A DNA stretch of 8,905 bases from an uncultured Clostridia bacterium (GTDB lineage Bacteria; Bacillota; Clostridia; Oscillospirales; Acutalibacteraceae): NCBI GenBank assembly GCA_946409885.1, contig CAMJYF010000046.1, positions 1 through 8,905 of the forward strand, written 5' to 3'. Shown here in pieces: positions 7,362 through 8,905 of this stretch. Position 1 is the first letter of the stretch. Each line of letters opens with the position of its first letter. A program made the translations under genes and the position numbers. The notes beneath the pieces were generated by a model. The model had not been told where the DNA came from and did not search any database. It worked only from the letters and a program-made list of their open reading frames with translations.

Positions 7362-7454
7362 CCTGTAGGGGCGGGCGCCGCCCGATACCGTAAGCATCTT
7401 AACCACTTTCCATTTGAGGGCGTTTAACGGGCGGTCAGTGCCCGCCCCTACAGG
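7362..7454. repeat. 93-bp palindromic element with 15-bp terminal inverted repeats (MITE/REP-like)
   Basis: The ends are perfect inverted repeats: CCTGTAGGGGCGGGC (7362-7376) and its complement (7440-7454). A second inverted pair lies just inside (CCGCCCG 7378-7384, CGGGCGG 7428-7434). Each end can also fold on itself (CGGGC/GCCCG), so the element can form either one long hairpin or two short ones. The core (7385-7427) is A/T-richer and holds no coding sequence. No clear target-site duplication is visible at the flanks. It lies in otherwise empty DNA between the opp terminator and the tRNA promoter. Interpretation as a non-autonomous mobile or REP-type repeat is inference from structure; copy number in the genome is unknown. 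Confidence 0.7.
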
Positions 7455-7599
7455 TTACCTCGCCAACCCCCCGTTCCCCTCAAATCCCACCATAATCCGT
7501 GACGAACCCGTTTTTATTTCCGCCGCGGCGGCCTTCCGGCGGCCGATTCCATCCGCCCGGAGTTCCGCCCAAATTTTTGAAAAAAATCAAAAATAATGC

Positions 7600-7628
7600 T
7601 TGCATTTTGAGGATGGTTGTGATATACT
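7600..7628 (+). promoter_or_regulatory. Promoter of the tRNA-Ala gene
   Basis: TTGCAT (7600-7605) and TATACT (7623-7628) are separated by 17 bp. TGA directly before the -10 makes it an extended -10. The predicted start near 7635 is a few bases before the mature tRNA 5' end. Confidence 0.8.
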
Positions 7629-7641
7629 ATTCAAGCAATCA

Positions 7642-7717
7642 GGGCCATTAGCTCAGCTGGGAGAGCGCCAGGTTCGCAATCTGGAGGTCAGGGGTTCGAT
7701 CCCCCTATGGTCCACCA
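7642..7717 (+). tRNA. tRNA-Ala (anticodon CGC), CCA encoded
   Basis: A complete cloverleaf of 76 bases: acceptor GGGCCAT/ATGGTCC, D-arm GCTC/GAGC, anticodon arm CCAGG/TCTGG with loop TTCGCAA, variable loop AGGTC, and T-arm AGGGG/CCCCT with loop TTCGATC. The anticodon is CGC (7675-7677), reading GCG alanine codons. The acceptor stem has the G3-U70 wobble pair that is the alanine identity element, with discriminator A73. The 3' CCA is encoded (7715-7717). It is a single-gene transcript with its own promoter and terminator. A CGC alanine tRNA fits a G+C-rich genome that uses GCG often. Confidence 0.97.
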
Positions 7718-7720
7718 ACA

Positions 7721-7760
7721 AAAAAACGTCTTTTGTCTGATGACAAAAGGCGTTTTTTTT
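7721..7760 (+). terminator. Terminator after tRNA-Ala, likely bidirectional
   Basis: A long stem (CGTCTTTTGTC 7727-7737 with GACAAAAGGCG 7742-7752, one G-U pair, loop TGAT) is extended by an A-run before and eight T residues after (7753-7760). Because seven A residues precede it (7720-7726), it also looks like an intrinsic terminator for minus-strand transcription, so it could end the phosphatase/ATPase transcript arriving from the right. Confidence 0.93.
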
Positions 7761-7767
7761 GAACGAT

Positions 7768-7894
7768 ATGTTCCGCTGCGCGGAACATGATGTTGGCTTC
7801 GCAAGTGATGTGCACTTCGTGGGTGATGTGCGCCATCGGCGCGTGAAAAGCGGCACACACCACATCACATTGCGGCAACGCCGCGATACATCAC
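7768..7894. repeat. Cluster of short palindromes separated by TGATGT/ACATCA words
   Basis: At least three good hairpins occur: ATGTTCCGC-TGC-GCGGAACAT (7768-7788), GCGCC-ATC-GGCGC (7830-7842) and GCGGC-AAC-GCCGC (7872-7884), with weaker ones between. All have 3-base loops. TGATGT recurs at 7788, 7806 and 7824, an exact 18-base period. Near the right end the complementary word ACATCA appears at 7862 and 7888, so the whole cluster is roughly an inverted repeat. Stem sequences differ while stem form is kept, as in extragenic palindrome arrays. It fills the gap between the tRNA terminator and the end of the minus-strand operon. Function is unknown. Confidence 0.65.
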
Positions 7895-7912
7895 AGGGCG
7901 GGAACGGACCGG

Positions 7913-8320
7913 TCAGATATTTTTGACGATGGTCAGCACGTTCTGCCCGTCACGGTATTCGTAGGTCATCCCGTCCATGGACTGCTTGACGATATAAATG
8001 CCCAGCCCGCCGATGCCGCGCTCCTCGGCGGAGAGCGTTACGTCGGGGTCCTCCTTCTGCAGCGGATCGTAGGGAACGCCGCTGTCCGTCAGGGTGATCA
8101 CGGCTCGTTTCGGGTCCTCCAGCACCTCCACGGAAACGGTCACGTCGCCCGTGCCTGGCGCGTAGGCGTACCGCGCCACGTTGCTCATCAGCTCGTCCAG
8201 CGCGACAGCCAGCTTCATCTGCGTGCGCATGGGGCACCCCGCGCTTTCCAGTATCCCGTTCATAAAATCGGTGGCCGCCTCAATGTTTTCCAAAGTGGCC
8301 GGGAATGTCATCTGTGCCAT
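7913..8320 (-). CDS. RsbW/SpoIIAB-like ATP-binding regulator (HATPase_c_2, anti-sigma factor kinase type)
   Basis: A 135-residue single-domain GHKL-fold ATPase of the size of SpoIIAB/RsbW. The N-box is ALDELMSNVARYAY (40-53, Glu43 and Asn47 for Mg-ATP), the G1 box LTDSGVPYDP (77-86), and the G2 box RGIGGLGIYIVKQSMD (101-116). In characterised relatives such proteins bind a sigma factor or phosphorylate an anti-anti-sigma STAS protein; here the partner is not in the window. The start ATG (8320-8318) has a GGAG/AGGAG ribosome site inside the end of the upstream phosphatase gene, and only three bases separate the two genes. The tight pairing with a PP2C phosphatase supports a partner-switching role. 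Which specific pathway (stress, sporulation or other output) cannot be told. Confidence 0.87.
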   Translation of the reverse strand: MAQMTFPATLENIEAATDFMNGILESAGCPMRTQMKLAVALDELMSNVARYAYAPGTGDVTVSVEVLEDPKRAVITLTDSGVPYDPLQKEDPDVTLSAEERGIGGLGIYIVKQSMDGMTYEYRDGQNVLTIVKNI

Positions 8321-8323
8321 TTT

Positions 8324-8905
8324 CTATTTCTCCTCTCCCTGCATGGGCTGTTTGTAGGTCAGGCAGAGCATGGTGATATCGTCAAACTGCGGCGCGCTGC
8401 CCACAAAGGCGTCGATATCCGCCTTCAGGGCGGGCAATATCTCGCCCGGGGTACGGTCCGCCAGGCGGTTCAGCGCCTGCTCCAGCCGCTCCATGCCGTA
8501 CAGCTGGTTGTCCGCGTCGGTGGCCTCGGTCACGCCGTCCGTATACTGGAACAGCTTATCCCCCGGGGACAGCGTCAGCGTGCCGCCCTTATAGCGAATA
8601 TCCTCCATGCCGGCCAGCACAAAGCCCGGCCGCACCTTATAGGGCGTAAACTTTCCGCCGGCAGGGCAGATGAACGGCGGCTCATGGCCCGCGTTGACAA
8701 AGCGGAACTCGCCGGTCACCAGGTCCAGCACGCCCTCAAAGGCCGTGATGAAAAGGCCCTCGCTGTTGGATTCGCACAGGATGTTGTTGACCTCCGAGGA
8801 CACGGTGCCCAGGTCCGTATCCGGCAGGGTGTGGTCCTTGATCAGCGTTTTGCCGATCACCATGAACAGGGCCGCCGGAACGCCCTTGCCGGAGACGTCC
8901 GCCAT
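8324..8905 (-). CDS. SpoIIE/RsbU-type PP2C serine phosphatase (partial, N-terminus outside window)
   Basis: The frame enters from the right edge and ends with TAG at 8326-8324. The 193 visible residues are the C-terminal part of a PPM/SpoIIE-family catalytic domain. The visible ADVSGKGVPAALFM is the second Asp motif of the family, not a true N-terminus, so the Met at the edge is internal. Further motifs are NAGHEPPF (71-78), YTDGVTEA (121-128, metal Asp123) and FDDITMLCL (174-182, Asp175/Asp176). Family members dephosphorylate a phospho-serine STAS anti-anti-sigma protein and so oppose the RsbW-like kinase encoded just downstream. Sensor domains (PAS, GAF, HAMP, response regulator or membrane) would lie in the missing N-terminal part. 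The end sequence also holds the ribosome site of the next gene. Confidence 0.9.
   Translation of the reverse strand: MADVSGKGVPAALFMVIGKTLIKDHTLPDTDLGTVSSEVNNILCESNSEGLFITAFEGVLDLVTGEFRFVNAGHEPPFICPAGGKFTPYKVRPGFVLAGMEDIRYKGGTLTLSPGDKLFQYTDGVTEATDADNQLYGMERLEQALNRLADRTPGEILPALKADIDAFVGSAPQFDDITMLCLTYKQPMQGEEK

Noticed and set aside
7455..7599. Coding or RNA gene between the inverted-repeat element and the tRNA promoter
   Set aside because: Only short frames without ribosome sites are present. A 12-bp palindrome CCGCCGCGGCGG (7520-7531) and a GGCGGCC direct repeat are visible but have no context that gives them a role.
7653..7868. Minus-strand frame of 71 codons ending GIEPLTSRLRTWRSPS
   Set aside because: The tail is the reverse complement of the tRNA-Ala gene, a well-known source of false proteins; the rest is the terminator and palindrome array.
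7768..7894. CRISPR array
   Set aside because: The units are 18-26 bases with diverging palindromic stems and only a 6-base constant word; there are no identical repeats with unique spacers and no cas genes.

Overview
The window looks like a chromosomal segment from a G+C-rich Gram-positive bacterium, most likely a Clostridia-class gut-type Firmicute (Oscillospiraceae/Ruminococcaceae-like). This placement is an inference. It rests on the protein style: a lipoprotein substrate-binding protein, a SpoIIE-type phosphatase paired with an RsbW/SpoIIAB-like ATPase, and a signal-peptide plus low-complexity-linker plus beta-helix surface protein. It also rests on strong C/G preference at third codon positions and on A/T-rich intergenic promoters.

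Layout. (1) Positions 1-1190, minus strand: the N-terminal 396 codons of a secreted, probably right-handed beta-helix surface protein that runs off the left edge. (2) Positions 1191-1460: an A/T-rich divergent promoter region. (3) Positions 1461-7282, plus strand: a five-gene peptide/nickel-family ABC importer operon in the order oppB-oppC-oppD-oppF-oppA. It has a good sigma-A-type promoter at the front and an intrinsic terminator at 7316-7345. B and C are the permeases, D and F the ATPases, and A the lipoprotein receptor. Two small hairpins sit between oppF and oppA. (4) Positions 7346-7641: no gene, but a 93-bp element with 15-bp perfect terminal inverted repeats (7362-7454), then a tRNA promoter. 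(5) Positions 7642-7717: tRNA-Ala (anticodon CGC) with its own terminator. (6) Positions 7768-7894: a cluster of short palindromes separated by TGATGT/ACATCA words. (7) Positions 8905-7913, minus strand: a SpoIIE/RsbU-type PP2C phosphatase (cut by the right edge) and an RsbW/SpoIIAB-like ATP-binding regulator, transcribed together toward the tRNA.

The most striking observation is in oppA. The protein keeps a normal signal peptide and lipobox and is full length for the family (590 residues). However, the segment that is normally the C-terminus of an OppA (the EYDNLI...AEDILM...IPLYYY...KFFMYAT block) sits directly after the lipoprotein linker, ahead of the usual mature N-terminus (DTLRLNLASEPDFLDPAL). 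The body then stops just where that C-terminal block would normally begin. By sequence this is a circularly permuted solute-binding protein. A local misassembly or a recent rearrangement between oppA copies must be excluded before it is taken as real.

Together the operon would bind peptides (or a related solute) at the membrane surface and import them with ATP. The neighbouring surface protein and partner-switching module are independent transcription units.
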